Shown: positions 53,944 through 63,122 of the stretch, one piece after another | Position numbering within the stretch: position 1 is the first letter of the stretch | How the letters are laid out: each line of letters starts with the position of its first letter | Assembly: GCA_019637335.1 (NCBI GenBank) | Contig: JAHBVV010000013.1 | Span: forward strand, 1-64,000 | From: Candidatus Hydrogenedentota bacterium | GTDB lineage: Bacteria > Hydrogenedentota > Hydrogenedentia > Hydrogenedentales > JAEUWI01 | Length of the DNA stretch: 64,000 nucleotides | Direction: 5' to 3' | The notes under the pieces: generated by a model | The model's database searches: none | What the model was told of the DNA's origin: nothing | What the model saw: only the letters and a program-made list of their open reading frames with translations | Position numbers and translations under genes: made by a program

Positions 53944-54220
53944 TTGCGCCTTCGGCGCGGTGGACAGCCGGACGGCTATCCTGCTTTTTGCGGACCGGAA
54001 TGTTCGCGGGCCTTGTGCGCCTTCGGCGCAGTACACAGGCGGGACGCCCGCCTCCGGCGCGTCATGGACCTGTGCCACTTTCCTTTCGAGGTGGTTTTGG
54101 TGGGGGGCAGGGGAACTTTTGGAGATGGGCTCACGTTGCCGCGGACACGAATGTCCGCGATCCTTTGCGGCTTCGGCGCATTGGACAGCCGGGACGGCCA
54201 TCCTACTTTTTGCGGACGGG
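53944..54220. repeat. Three related repeat units in a gene-free spacer
   Basis: The 345-base spacer between convergent genes (53916-54260) holds no gene. Units at about 53944-54000, 54011-54060 and 54165-54220 share a CGCCTTCGGCGC-type head, ACAGCCGGGACGGCC and TACTTTTTGCGGAC. The head is the reverse complement of GCGCCGAAGGCGC seen in repeats at 7.8 and 14.9 kb, so these may be one family. Confidence 0.7.
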
Positions 54221-54260
54221 TTGAGTGTGCGCGGTGGCGGGTATGTCTGTGTCCCCGGGT

Positions 54261-55490
54261 TTACTTTGCGGCGATGTCGTAGGACCAGAGGTATTCGCCG
54301 CGGCGGATGTAGAGGCGTCCATCGGCGATCACGGGGTGCGCCCAGTGCTTTGCGTCGCCTTTTTCCACCTTGAAGTGGCCGGTTCGCTCGAACTTTTCCG
54401 GGGTGGCCCGGACGAGGTTCACGATGCCTTTGGCGGGGCCTTCGTAGGCGTAGAGCATGCCGTCGGCGTAGACGATTGCGCTTTCCGCGACGTCCGGCGA
54501 GCGCCACATGATCTCGCCTGTCTCCAGGTTGAAGCAGAAGATCTCGCGGCCGGAGCGGTGGGAGGTTCCGTAGATGTAGCCGTCTTTCAGGACCACGCCG
54601 CCGTGCAGCGTGTCCATCTCGGTGTCGGTCCAGATCGGGGTGATTTCCGAGCCGTCTTCCGAGAGGCGCAGCGCGACGCCGCCCATCTGGCTGCCGGCGA
54701 CGAAGAAGAGGATTCCGTTTTCGTAGACGGGGGTATTGGCATGGATGTCCCAGCGATCGGGGTGGTCGCGCGTCCAGAGCACCTCGCCCGTGTCGGGGTT
54801 TGCGCCCACCAGGCCCTTCGCGGACATGCTGACGAGGATGCGGCGCCCGTTGTGCACGATGATGTCGGGCGAACAGTAGGCGGAGGGATCGCTGAAGCCC
54901 TTGCTGGTCCAGGCGGTTTCGCCGGTGTGCTTGTCGAGGGCCGCGAGGCCGGCATCGGGGCCGCCGGGCGCGCAGTAGACATAGCGTTCGTCCACGAGGG
55001 GTGACTCGGCGATGTCCCACTGGATCTGTGTGCCGTTGAAGCGGTCCATGAGGTCCACCCGCCAGGTGATCGCGGGCGTTTTCAGGTCGAAGCGGTAGAC
55101 CACGCCCGGCCCGGAGATGAGGTAGCCCGCGTCGCCCTCCACGGTAAGGGTGGAGCGTGCGCCGGGGGCCTGGGAGTCGTCGCTCTCGAGGCCGTAGGGG
55201 AGCCGCCACTTCTCGCTTCCATCGAGGTTCAGGGCGAAGAGAACGCCCTGGTCCCCTTCCAGCATGCCGGGCACGTAGATGGTGTCTCCGACCACGGTTG
55301 GCGAGGCGTAACCCATGCCGATGAAGTCCACTTCCCAATGCAGCGCCGGGCCGCCTTCGGGCCAGGCCTTCAGCAGGCCAGTGTCCTCGAAATGGCCGGT
55401 ACGATCGGGGCCGCGGAACTGGGGCGCATCGGCGGCGTTTGCGGCGGCGGCCAGAACGATCAGGGCGGGGACAGCGCATAGACGGGCCAT
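54261..55490 (-). CDS. Secreted PQQ-like beta-propeller protein, last gene of redox operon
   Basis: The protein has 409 residues with a signal peptide (MARLCAVPALIVLAAAANA) and then APQFRGPDRTGHFEDTGL. Blade strands such as KWRLPYG, ITWRVDL, VLWTRDH and IMWRSPD give a seven- or eight-bladed PQQ-like propeller with no obvious cofactor site. It follows the hybrid 2Fe-2S/GltD-like gene by 53 bases on the same strand, so it is part of the 54-64 kb cluster. The ATG at 55490 is chosen for the signal peptide. It is probably periplasmic. Confidence 0.85.
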   Translation of the reverse strand: MARLCAVPALIVLAAAANAADAPQFRGPDRTGHFEDTGLLKAWPEGGPALHWEVDFIGMGYASPTVVGDTIYVPGMLEGDQGVLFALNLDGSEKWRLPYGLESDDSQAPGARSTLTVEGDAGYLISGPGVVYRFDLKTPAITWRVDLMDRFNGTQIQWDIAESPLVDERYVYCAPGGPDAGLAALDKHTGETAWTSKGFSDPSAYCSPDIIVHNGRRILVSMSAKGLVGANPDTGEVLWTRDHPDRWDIHANTPVYENGILFFVAGSQMGGVALRLSEDGSEITPIWTDTEMDTLHGGVVLKDGYIYGTSHRSGREIFCFNLETGEIMWRSPDVAESAIVYADGMLYAYEGPAKGIVNLVRATPEKFERTGHFKVEKGDAKHWAHPVIADGRLYIRRGEYLWSYDIAAK

Positions 55491-55543
55491 GGGATGGGTA
55501 CTCCTGGTTTCAGAAAGGGTTCGAGGCGCAGCGGGGGAGCGGT

Positions 55544-57058
55544 CTAGAGTTCGATCCAGACCGTGGTGTGGCAGTTCTCGATGTCTTCCTTGTCCCGGAA
55601 GGCGATGGCCGCCGTGGGGCAGGCCGCGACGCATTCGGCGGCGGACTTGCGCAGGCCCTCGTCGAGCGAGCGCTCGAAGGGGACCTTGATCTCCATTTCG
55701 AAGCCGCGCCCGCTGAAGGCGAGGCCGATTTCCTCGCCGTGCATGCGCGCTATTTCGACGCAGAGGCCGCAGCGGATGCATTTGCCTGGCTCCAGGTAGA
55801 CATCGCCGCCGAGGCCGACGAAGCGGACATCCTTGGTCTCGGTGGTGTTGTATTTTCGCTGCTCCGCGCCGTATTCGTGCGACCACTTGCGGAGCGTGCA
55901 GGTGACGCGCTTGCGGCAGTCGCAGTGGAGGCAGCGGCCGGCTTCCTTTCTGGAATCGCCCAGCGGCTCTTCTTCCAGGATTGGCTTGACCAGCATGGCC
56001 TCCTTGTTTTCGTTGTGATCGCGCATGTCCTCCATCTCCGCCTTCACCATTTTGCCGATGCGCGATTCGAAGAGCTCCTTTTCCGGCTGGGGGTCGACGC
56101 TGGTCATGTAGCGGTCGACCCAGGCGGCGGTGGTCTTGCCGTTGCCCACGGCCATGACGGTGAGCTTGTGTTCCTTCGCCAGGAAGACCTTGCCGGCGGC
56201 CTTGCCCAGGCTGGTGCAGGCGAGGATCACGGCGTCGTAATCCTCCTTGAGCGCCTCCAGCATCTCCTCGTCGACGCGGGTGTTGTAGCGGAAGTCGATA
56301 CCCATCCGCGTAATGAAGGCGATCTCCGTGTCCAGCACGTGTTTCGGGAGCTTGTCATCGTCCCAGTCGCGCAGCTTGCCGCCGGCCTTCTCGTCTTTCT
56401 CGTACATGGTGACGGCGTGGCCGCGTTTGCGCAGGACCCAGGCGGCGGCCATACCGGTGGCGCCCGCGCCCACGATGGCGACTTTTTTGCCGGAATCGGG
56501 CGGGCATTCGAGGAGTTCGGGGTTCTCCTGGAGCGATTTTTCCGCGACGTTCCGGTGGAGCATGCGGATTTTCATGGTCTCGTCGTAGCTTTTGCGGCGG
56601 CAGGGGTTCTCGCAGGGGGCGGGGCAGACGTAGCCGAGCGTCCAGGGGATGACCAGCCCGTTGTGGATCGTATACGCCGCTTCGTCGAATTCGCCTTCGT
56701 AGATCTGGCGCATCATGACGGGGATATTCATCGAAGCGGGGCAGGTGTGCGCGCAGGGGGCTTCGCAATCGCCGATGTGCTCGCTCAGGATGAGTTCGAG
56801 CACTTCCTTACGCGCCTCGCAGACATCGCCAGTGTCGGTTTCGATTTCCATGCCGTCCTGGGCGAGCGTGGAGCAGGAGGAGTGGAGCTGGCCGGTCTTG
56901 GTGTTGCGCACCGTGCAGAGCATGCACGAGTTCATGGGGCGGACGCCTTCCCAGTAGCACAGCGTGGGGATTTCGATCCCGAGTTGCCGCGCGGCCTGGA
57001 GCAGGGTCTGGCCCTGTTCGACCTCGATCGCCTGGTTGTTGATGGTCACGGTTGGCAT
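55544..57058 (-). CDS. Hybrid 2Fe-2S / GltD-like / 4Fe-4S oxidoreductase subunit
   Basis: The protein has 504 residues in three parts. Residues 1-75 are a NuoG/HydA-type 2Fe-2S domain (Cys34, Cys45, Cys48, Cys62). Residues about 85-310 resemble the glutamate synthase small subunit: cluster cysteines Cys98, Cys102, Cys106, Cys145, Cys149, Cys153 and the FAD loop VGAGATGMAAA (197-202). The end has CLHCDC, then CIRCGLC (427-433) and CVAACP (476-480) for further clusters. The NAD(P)H-binding Rossmann domain of GltD is not found, and the usual FAD-closing AGD motif reads AVGNG. It lies 12 bases after NuoE-NuoF, which could supply NADH. Confidence 0.85.
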   Translation of the reverse strand: MPTVTINNQAIEVEQGQTLLQAARQLGIEIPTLCYWEGVRPMNSCMLCTVRNTKTGQLHSSCSTLAQDGMEIETDTGDVCEARKEVLELILSEHIGDCEAPCAHTCPASMNIPVMMRQIYEGEFDEAAYTIHNGLVIPWTLGYVCPAPCENPCRRKSYDETMKIRMLHRNVAEKSLQENPELLECPPDSGKKVAIVGAGATGMAAAWVLRKRGHAVTMYEKDEKAGGKLRDWDDDKLPKHVLDTEIAFITRMGIDFRYNTRVDEEMLEALKEDYDAVILACTSLGKAAGKVFLAKEHKLTVMAVGNGKTTAAWVDRYMTSVDPQPEKELFESRIGKMVKAEMEDMRDHNENKEAMLVKPILEEEPLGDSRKEAGRCLHCDCRKRVTCTLRKWSHEYGAEQRKYNTTETKDVRFVGLGGDVYLEPGKCIRCGLCVEIARMHGEEIGLAFSGRGFEMEIKVPFERSLDEGLRKSAAECVAACPTAAIAFRDKEDIENCHTTVWIEL

Positions 57059-57070
57059 GGATAGCTCCTG

Positions 57071-59521
57071 TCAGCCTCTTGACCCGGCCTTAATTGCGTC
57101 CACCGGGCAGGCCACCAGGCAGTAATCGCAGCGGGTGCATATACTCAAGTCAATGTGGTGCATCTTGTAGGGGCCGCCGTCGATACAGTCGACCGGGCAA
57201 ACCTGCGCGCACTTGGTGCAGCCGATGCAGTTGTCCTCGACCCAGTAGTCGATGAGGGGCTTGCACTTGCCGGCGGGGCATTTCCCGTTCACGTGCGCCT
57301 CGAACTCGTCGCGGAAGTACATGAGGGCGGTGAGGACGGGGTTCGGGGCGGTCTTGCCGAGTCCGCAGAGGCTCTGGCTCTTCACGACCTTGCCGAGCTG
57401 CTCCATGAGCTCCAGGTCCTGGGCCTTGCCCTGGCCGTTGCACAGGCGCGTGAGCATTTCTTTCAGGCGCATGGTGCCGATGCGGCAGGGGGAGCACTTG
57501 CCGCAGGATTCGTCCTGGGTGAATGAGAGGAAATAGCGGGCCATTTCCACGATACAGTCGGAGTCGTCCAGGACGACCATGCCGCCGGAGCCCATCATGG
57601 CGCCGACCTCGACGAGGGCTTCGTAGTCCACGGGGGTGTCGGCCAGGGATTCGGGAATGCAGCCGCCGGAGGGGCCGCCGACGAGCATGGCCTTGAATTT
57701 CCGGCCATCGGCGATGCCGCCGCCGATGTCTTCGACAATCTGGCGGATGGTGATGCCCATGGGCACCTCGATGAGGCCGCCGTTGCGGATTTTCCCGGCC
57801 AGGGAGAACACCTTGGTGCCCTTGCTCTTTTCGGTGCCGAGTTTCGCGAACTCCTGCGCGCCTTTGCGGACGATCCAGGGCACGACGGCGAGGGTTTCGG
57901 TGTTGTTAATGAGGGTGGGGCAGCCGTAGAGCCCGCAGGTCGCCGGGAAGGGCGGGCGCATCGTGGGCATGCCGCGCTTCCCTTCGAGGGAGGCGATCAG
58001 GGCGGTTTCCTCGCCGCAGACAAAGGCGCCGGCGCCTTCCTTCACGCGCAGGTGCAGGTTCTTGCCGGAGCCGAGGAAATTGTCGCCGAGGATGCCGGCT
58101 TCCATGCAGTCGTTGATCGCGCGGCGCATCTGTTTTGTGGCGAGGGGGTACTCCGCGCGGATGTAGAGGATGCCTTCATCCGAGCCGACCGCCAGGGCGC
58201 TGATGATCATGCCCTCGATCACGCGGAAGGCGTAGGACTCGAGGATCATGCGGTCCATGAAGGCGCCCGGATCGCCCTCGTCACCGTTGCAGATGATATA
58301 TTTCTTGCCGGTGGGGGCCGGGGCGTCGTGGACGAACTGCCATTTGCGCCCCGTGGGGAAACCGGCGCCGCCGCGGCCGCGCAGGCCGCTTTCGAGGATC
58401 TCGTCGATAATGCGCTGTGGCGTCCAGGCCTGATCGCTCCGGGGGAGGTCGCGCAGGGACTTGCCCTGGTGGCGCGCCAGGAGAATATCGCCGGTGATTC
58501 GCCCGAAGAGGCAGCGCTCCAGCGCGGCGAAGCCGCCCTTCTTCAAGTATTCGTCGAGGTTGTGCGGGTCGATCTCGCCGTGGTGCTCGGTGGCGATGTG
58601 CAGCTGGTTGCCCAGGAAGGCGGTGACCTGCGGGTCGCGCACCACGCCGTCGTGCCGCTTCACGGCGTCCTCGCTGGTGTCGGCATCCACATAGAGATTG
58701 TCGGCCCAGCGGAGCGCGGCGGAACGCAGGCGCGCGATGGGATTCTTCGGGGCGAAGTGGCGCGAGATAATGGTGGGCACATCGTCCACGGTAACCCGGA
58801 GGTACATGGCGGGCGGCTTGTCCCCCTCGACAATTTCGAGTACCGGGACCTGGTGGCACATGTGCACGCAACTCACGTGTTTTACCGGCACGGTGGAGTG
58901 GATGGACGCGAGGGCCTCTTCGACCGCGGCATCGATGCGGTCGGTGCCGCCGGCGACGCAGCACGAGTCGAGCCCGATACGGATTTCGGCCCCGTTTTCG
59001 ACCACCTCGCGTTTAATCTCGTTGTGCCGATCGCCTTTCCGGCCCTCGCGCTGCTCGAAGTCGCGCATGGTGGCCTTGACGGAATCGGGGGCGACGTTGG
59101 CGTAGGTGACGCCATCGACCTGCATGGCGGGGGCCAGGGAGCAGCAGCCGATACAGGCCACTTTCTGGATGGTGTACTTGCCGTCGGCGTCGGTGTCTTC
59201 GCCCTTTTTGAGGTTGAGGTGCTCCGCCATTGCCTCGTGCACGTCCTCGGAACCCTTGACGTGGCAGGCGGTGCCATCGCACAGGCTGATGACGTGTTCG
59301 CCGACCGGGTCGCGGCGGAACTGCGAGTAGAAGGAGGCGACGCCCTCGATGGAGGCGGGGGTGATGTCGGTCAAATCACAGACGCGCTGGAGCGCATCGC
59401 CCGGGAGGTAGCGGTATTCCGACTGGATCGCCTGGAGGATCGGGATCACCGCTTCCGGGCCGTGTCCGGCTTTTTCGACAATTGCGTCGATTCGGGTCAG
59501 GTCTACCGTTGCCTGTGTCAT
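57071..59521 (-). CDS. Fused NuoE-NuoF NADH-oxidising subunit
   Basis: The protein has 816 residues. NuoE occupies 1-160 with its 2Fe-2S cysteines Cys81, Cys86, Cys123 and Cys127. A second thioredoxin-like 2Fe-2S domain (about 175-255; Cys187/188, Cys218, Cys222) follows. NuoF fills about 280-740: FMN/NADH loops GRGGAGFPTG and CNGDEGDPGAF, GAGAFVCGEETAL, and the N3 cluster ESCGKCSPCR with Cys719. Two 4Fe-4S ferredoxin motifs end the protein (Cys765-775, Cys795-805). This matches HydC-HydB-like subunits of NAD-linked hydrogenases and formate dehydrogenases. No hydrogenase is adjacent. The start overlaps the propeller stop (ATGA). Confidence 0.95.
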   Translation of the reverse strand: MTQATVDLTRIDAIVEKAGHGPEAVIPILQAIQSEYRYLPGDALQRVCDLTDITPASIEGVASFYSQFRRDPVGEHVISLCDGTACHVKGSEDVHEAMAEHLNLKKGEDTDADGKYTIQKVACIGCCSLAPAMQVDGVTYANVAPDSVKATMRDFEQREGRKGDRHNEIKREVVENGAEIRIGLDSCCVAGGTDRIDAAVEEALASIHSTVPVKHVSCVHMCHQVPVLEIVEGDKPPAMYLRVTVDDVPTIISRHFAPKNPIARLRSAALRWADNLYVDADTSEDAVKRHDGVVRDPQVTAFLGNQLHIATEHHGEIDPHNLDEYLKKGGFAALERCLFGRITGDILLARHQGKSLRDLPRSDQAWTPQRIIDEILESGLRGRGGAGFPTGRKWQFVHDAPAPTGKKYIICNGDEGDPGAFMDRMILESYAFRVIEGMIISALAVGSDEGILYIRAEYPLATKQMRRAINDCMEAGILGDNFLGSGKNLHLRVKEGAGAFVCGEETALIASLEGKRGMPTMRPPFPATCGLYGCPTLINNTETLAVVPWIVRKGAQEFAKLGTEKSKGTKVFSLAGKIRNGGLIEVPMGITIRQIVEDIGGGIADGRKFKAMLVGGPSGGCIPESLADTPVDYEALVEVGAMMGSGGMVVLDDSDCIVEMARYFLSFTQDESCGKCSPCRIGTMRLKEMLTRLCNGQGKAQDLELMEQLGKVVKSQSLCGLGKTAPNPVLTALMYFRDEFEAHVNGKCPAGKCKPLIDYWVEDNCIGCTKCAQVCPVDCIDGGPYKMHHIDLSICTRCDYCLVACPVDAIKAGSRG

Positions 59522-61278
59522 GGCGCCTCGATACAGTAAAGTTTTTCCGGGGTTCGCAGATACACCCGGTTATCCATAAAGGCGGGCGTCGCAAACGCGG
59601 GCTCGCCGAGGCTGAACCGTGCCAGCTCCTCATACGCGCTTCCGGTGCGGAAGACGTACATATTCCCCTTCAGGTCGGCGATATAGATGCGGTCGCCCAC
59701 GAGGATCGGGGATGCGTAAAAGCCGTCTTCCACTTCCTCCACCCACAGGGTTTCCCCGGTCTTCGCGTCCAGGCAGACGATGTCTCCGATGGCGGTGCCG
59801 AAGTAGAAGCGATCGCCGTCGCCGACGGGGCTGGAGACTTCGGGAAGCAGCTCGTTGAATTCCCAGGAGACCGTGGCGGTGACGGCGCCTTCGGCGCCTT
59901 CCAGGGTAACGCCGGAGGCGACCGCGTATTCGTTGGCGACGAAGACCATGCCGTTGGCGTAGGCGGGCGAGGGGGAGACCTCGCCGCCGAGGCACTTGAC
60001 GGACCAGAGCAGGTTGCCGGTAACCGGGTCGTAGCCGTCGGCGTCCTGTTCCGAAGCGAGGATCACCTGGGGGCCAAAGGTTGTCTGGGCGAGGATGGGC
60101 GAGGCCCAGGAAATCTTGTTGCGTTCGGCGACCCAGGCATCTTTTCCGGTGCTGATATTCACGCCATGGAGTTTTGGTTCCACGGCCTGGTCGTACTGGA
60201 CGTAAAGGATGTCTCCGTAGGCGAGGAGGGAGGAGGAGTGGCCGTAGTGGTTGTCGGGGATGCCGAAGCTCCGGCCCCAGCGCTGGTTGCCTTCCTGGTC
60301 GAGCGCGACGAGGTCGCCGTTTGCGAATAGCGCGAAGACGAGATCGCCATGGGCGGCCATGGTGGAGGCGGCGTGTCCGGTGTCCTCCATGACGTCGGGG
60401 GCCTCTCGCGGCGAGGTCGGCAATGCGTTGATGGTTTTTTTCCAAACGAGATCGCCGGTTTCGGTATCGTAACATGCGACCTCGCGCACGGTTTCGTCGG
60501 CGCTGGAGATGTAGAGGCGGTTGCCCCAGATGACGGGCGAGTTGTGGCCCGGCATAGTGAGATCGGCGGACCAGCGGACGCCCTCGCCGCTCTCCACATC
60601 CCAGGAGACGGGGGCGGTGGTGAAGTGGGCGACGCCGTTGGCGCCGGGCCCGCGGAAGCTGGGCCAGTTGACGAGCATTTCGTCCCACGCCGGCGCGGTG
60701 ACGGCGGCGGCGGCCTGGCCCGCGCCCGCGGCGCTCTCCGCGCCGCCTTCCGCGGCGGCCGGTTGCGCGAGCAGCTCGGCTGTGAGCGCGGTCTCGCTGA
60801 AGTATGAGGTCATCATGCCTCCCGCCAGCAGGCCGATGCCGGCCCAGGTAATCAAATGGCGCGATTGCGCGTAGGCCAGGAACTCCTTGTCGGCCGTCGG
60901 CACGTCCGCCAGTTCGGGCAATTGGGGGCGCCAGCGCATCATGTTCTTGAACGCGATCAGGAAGATGGAGACACTGCCCAGAAGCACCCAGGCGCCGATG
61001 CGCAGGTGCGTCTGGCTTGTGAAAAACGCCTTCCGGGTGATCAGGTCCAGATCGCGGATTCGCTGGGCCAGGGCCTCGTCCTTCTCCGGGGCGTTTGCGT
61101 ACTCCACGCGCAGGTAGGTCAACAATTCGTGGTTGACCGGGTCGGCGCGCTTGATCATCCAGTAATTGACGATGATCAGGATAAACACCAGCAGGGAAAA
61201 GAGGCCCGCAACGATTGTAATTGTACTAGAGAGACGCCAGAGGAAGTCGCTCTTGTCAAACTCCCTTTTTTCAAGCAT
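59518..61278 (-). CDS. Membrane-anchored PQQ-like beta-propeller with multi-helix N-terminus
   Basis: The protein has 586 residues. Three hydrophobic segments (about 16-42, 94-111 and 140-162) are separated by a charged loop, then an Ala/Gly-rich linker (about 172-195) leads to a propeller (about 205-586) that opens WPSFRGPGANGVAHF. Trp-containing strands LVWKKTI, NQRWGRS, LLWSVKC, TLWVEEV mark the blades. The N-terminal helices differ from the simpler anchors of the other propellers in this window, suggesting docking to a membrane redox complex. It sits between NapH-like and NuoE-NuoF genes with overlap downstream and nine bases upstream. Confidence 0.85.
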   Translation of the reverse strand: MLEKREFDKSDFLWRLSSTITIVAGLFSLLVFILIIVNYWMIKRADPVNHELLTYLRVEYANAPEKDEALAQRIRDLDLITRKAFFTSQTHLRIGAWVLLGSVSIFLIAFKNMMRWRPQLPELADVPTADKEFLAYAQSRHLITWAGIGLLAGGMMTSYFSETALTAELLAQPAAAEGGAESAAGAGQAAAAVTAPAWDEMLVNWPSFRGPGANGVAHFTTAPVSWDVESGEGVRWSADLTMPGHNSPVIWGNRLYISSADETVREVACYDTETGDLVWKKTINALPTSPREAPDVMEDTGHAASTMAAHGDLVFALFANGDLVALDQEGNQRWGRSFGIPDNHYGHSSSLLAYGDILYVQYDQAVEPKLHGVNISTGKDAWVAERNKISWASPILAQTTFGPQVILASEQDADGYDPVTGNLLWSVKCLGGEVSPSPAYANGMVFVANEYAVASGVTLEGAEGAVTATVSWEFNELLPEVSSPVGDGDRFYFGTAIGDIVCLDAKTGETLWVEEVEDGFYASPILVGDRIYIADLKGNMYVFRTGSAYEELARFSLGEPAFATPAFMDNRVYLRTPEKLYCIEAP

Positions 61279-61287
61279 TCGGAAAAA

Positions 61288-62553
61288 CTACGCTCCTTCT
61301 TCAACTGGGCAATACGGATAACAACGCCCGCAGCTGAAGCAGGTTTCCTTATGCGGTTCGAAGATCGTACGTTTCTTGATGACCGACAGTTCGATCAGCT
61401 TGATGCTGATGATCAGGGCCAGGAACGCGCCCAGGAGCGCGCCGCCCGTCTTGAACTGTTCCTTTATCGCCAGCGACTCCGCATGGAGTTGCGCCGCCGT
61501 CTTCCCTTCGACGCGGAAGGTATCTGCTTGCAAGTTGCCGCGCTCGGTGATAATACCACGATCCTCGAGCGCAATGCGCTCGCTGAGGCTTACGGTGGGG
61601 TGCATGCGCGAAAGGGGCTCATACATCATGTACCCGCCGAGGGCCCCGAGCAGGATGAACACCGGGGCGAGAAAGACGAGCCCGCGGATGCGTTTCTTGC
61701 CCTGCGCGGGGTCTTCCACGAGGTGGCGCGGCGTGGGCATGTCGATGGCGTTGTAGGGGCAGGAATCCTCGCAGAGGCGGCATTCCACGCACGGGGAGGG
61801 GGGGATCTGGAGGTGGAACTTGGAGAAGCGGGACATCCAGCCCAGCAGCACGCCGTAGGGGCAGAGGAACCGGCAGTAGGGCCGTGCGATGAAAACGCCG
61901 ATCAGGAGGATCAGTGCGGCGGCGATGAGCATGCCGAAGTTGTCGTTCAGCCGGTAGAGGCGCACGAAGGGGTCGTAGCGGCAAATCAGGAAGCCGGCGC
62001 CGGTGGCGACGCCGAGAATCGCGAGGCCGAGGTAGATGTACTTGCCCAGGCCCAGGACGCGCTCCAGGGCCGGTGAAATCCGGATGGGGGCAATGGCCAC
62101 GAGCTCCTGCATGGCCCCGAGCGGGCAGACGGAGGCGCAGAACACGCGGCCGAAGAACAGGGAGAAGAGCAGGGGCAATACGAAGAAAGCGACAATGATC
62201 CAGGAAACCGCCACATCGGGCAGGAAAATGGCGGCGGCGACGTTTTGCGTCGAGCCGACGGGGCATATGCAGCCCTGGCGGTAAAATCCGAAGAAGAGCA
62301 GGGAAAACACACTGACCCCGAAGAGGCCGCGCCGCGATCGGGCCTTGAACACGAGCCAGGTGGTGAGGGAGAGCGCGCCGAACAGAATGAGCGCTTCCCA
62401 CCAGGTATTGCGCCCGTCCGGGGGCGGTATGAAGAGGTACGGCATGGCGTACTCGGTCTCGAAGTCCGGCGGCGCGAACTTGAGCTCGATAGCGTGTGCC
62501 GTGCTTACGAGGAATGCGGCGGCGGCCGCGATGGGTGCAACTGGGGTTCTCAT
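61288..62553 (-). CDS. NapH/NosR-like membrane polyferredoxin
   Basis: This 421-residue inner-membrane protein has a signal segment, about seven to eight helices and several cysteine motifs: CICP (95-98), CASVCP (139-144) and CRFLCP (227-232), which in NapH/NosR proteins lie at membrane edges; CVECRLCEDSCP (255-266) for one 4Fe-4S; and a C-terminal CFSCGRCYPYCP (405-416) for another. The FMN domain of NosR is absent. Such proteins take electrons from quinol and hand them to periplasmic or cytoplasmic FeS partners. The ATG at 62553 overlaps the upstream gene stop (ATGA). Confidence 0.9.
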   Translation of the reverse strand: MRTPVAPIAAAAAFLVSTAHAIELKFAPPDFETEYAMPYLFIPPPDGRNTWWEALILFGALSLTTWLVFKARSRRGLFGVSVFSLLFFGFYRQGCICPVGSTQNVAAAIFLPDVAVSWIIVAFFVLPLLFSLFFGRVFCASVCPLGAMQELVAIAPIRISPALERVLGLGKYIYLGLAILGVATGAGFLICRYDPFVRLYRLNDNFGMLIAAALILLIGVFIARPYCRFLCPYGVLLGWMSRFSKFHLQIPPSPCVECRLCEDSCPYNAIDMPTPRHLVEDPAQGKKRIRGLVFLAPVFILLGALGGYMMYEPLSRMHPTVSLSERIALEDRGIITERGNLQADTFRVEGKTAAQLHAESLAIKEQFKTGGALLGAFLALIISIKLIELSVIKKRTIFEPHKETCFSCGRCYPYCPVEEGA

Positions 62554-63122
62554 GACAGTGCCGGTGGGTGGGCGAGGTAGGTGTCGCCGGTCAGGAACAT
62601 ATAGGGCTGGGACTGGGGAACTTCGCTGAAGCAATCGGAGGGGCAGGATTTCGCGATCGAACATTCGTTGCAGTTGATGCAGATGTCCTGCCGGATTTGC
62701 AGGTAGAAGGATCCGTTGCCGAAAATGAGGCAGGCTTTAACGCACTTGGCGCAGCCAATGCACTTGTCTTCGTGGATCTTGTACTCGTAGTACGGGGCCT
62801 CGATGTATTTCCGCTCGATCGCGGCGGTGGGGCAGAGCTGGTTTTCCGCGCCCGAGTCGAGATCGCGCGATCCCGGCTGGAGGTAGCCGAAGCACAGGTC
62901 GCAGTAGCCGCAGATATCGAACTGGTTGAGGCATTTGACCGCGCTGGGGTTCAGGACGCAGTGGGTGGTGCACTGGCCGCACTGCGTGCACTTGGCCGGG
63001 TCGAGCTGCCAGTACTTCGCCTCGGCCTTCTCGCCCACGGCCATCCAGGTCGCACCGGTGAACGCCGCCGCGCCGGTAAAGCGCATGAAATCACGCCGGT
63101 CGATTTTTTTTCGCTCGCTCAT
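62550..63122 (-). CDS. Tat-exported polyferredoxin (NapG-like)
   Basis: The protein has 190 residues with a twin-arginine signal (KKIDRRDFMRFTGAAAFTGA) and about 18 cysteines arranged for four 4Fe-4S clusters: CTQCGQCTTHC (45-55), CGYCDLC (71-77) with Cys64 and Cys97, CIGCAKCVKAC (121-131), and CINCNECSIAKSCPSDC (148-164). It resembles NapG, the periplasmic partner of NapH, and should take folded FeS clusters across the membrane. The start at 63122 gives the Tat signal; the reading frame upstream is unrelated. It overlaps the small gene upstream by about 32 bases and the NapH-like gene downstream by four. Confidence 0.9.
   Translation of the reverse strand: MSERKKIDRRDFMRFTGAAAFTGATWMAVGEKAEAKYWQLDPAKCTQCGQCTTHCVLNPSAVKCLNQFDICGYCDLCFGYLQPGSRDLDSGAENQLCPTAAIERKYIEAPYYEYKIHEDKCIGCAKCVKACLIFGNGSFYLQIRQDICINCNECSIAKSCPSDCFSEVPQSQPYMFLTGDTYLAHPPALS

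Noticed and set aside
57071-59521. Calling a complete NAD-linked hydrogenase from NuoE-NuoF
   Set aside because: There is no H-cluster subunit in the window; the neighbouring hybrid protein has GltD-like features instead.
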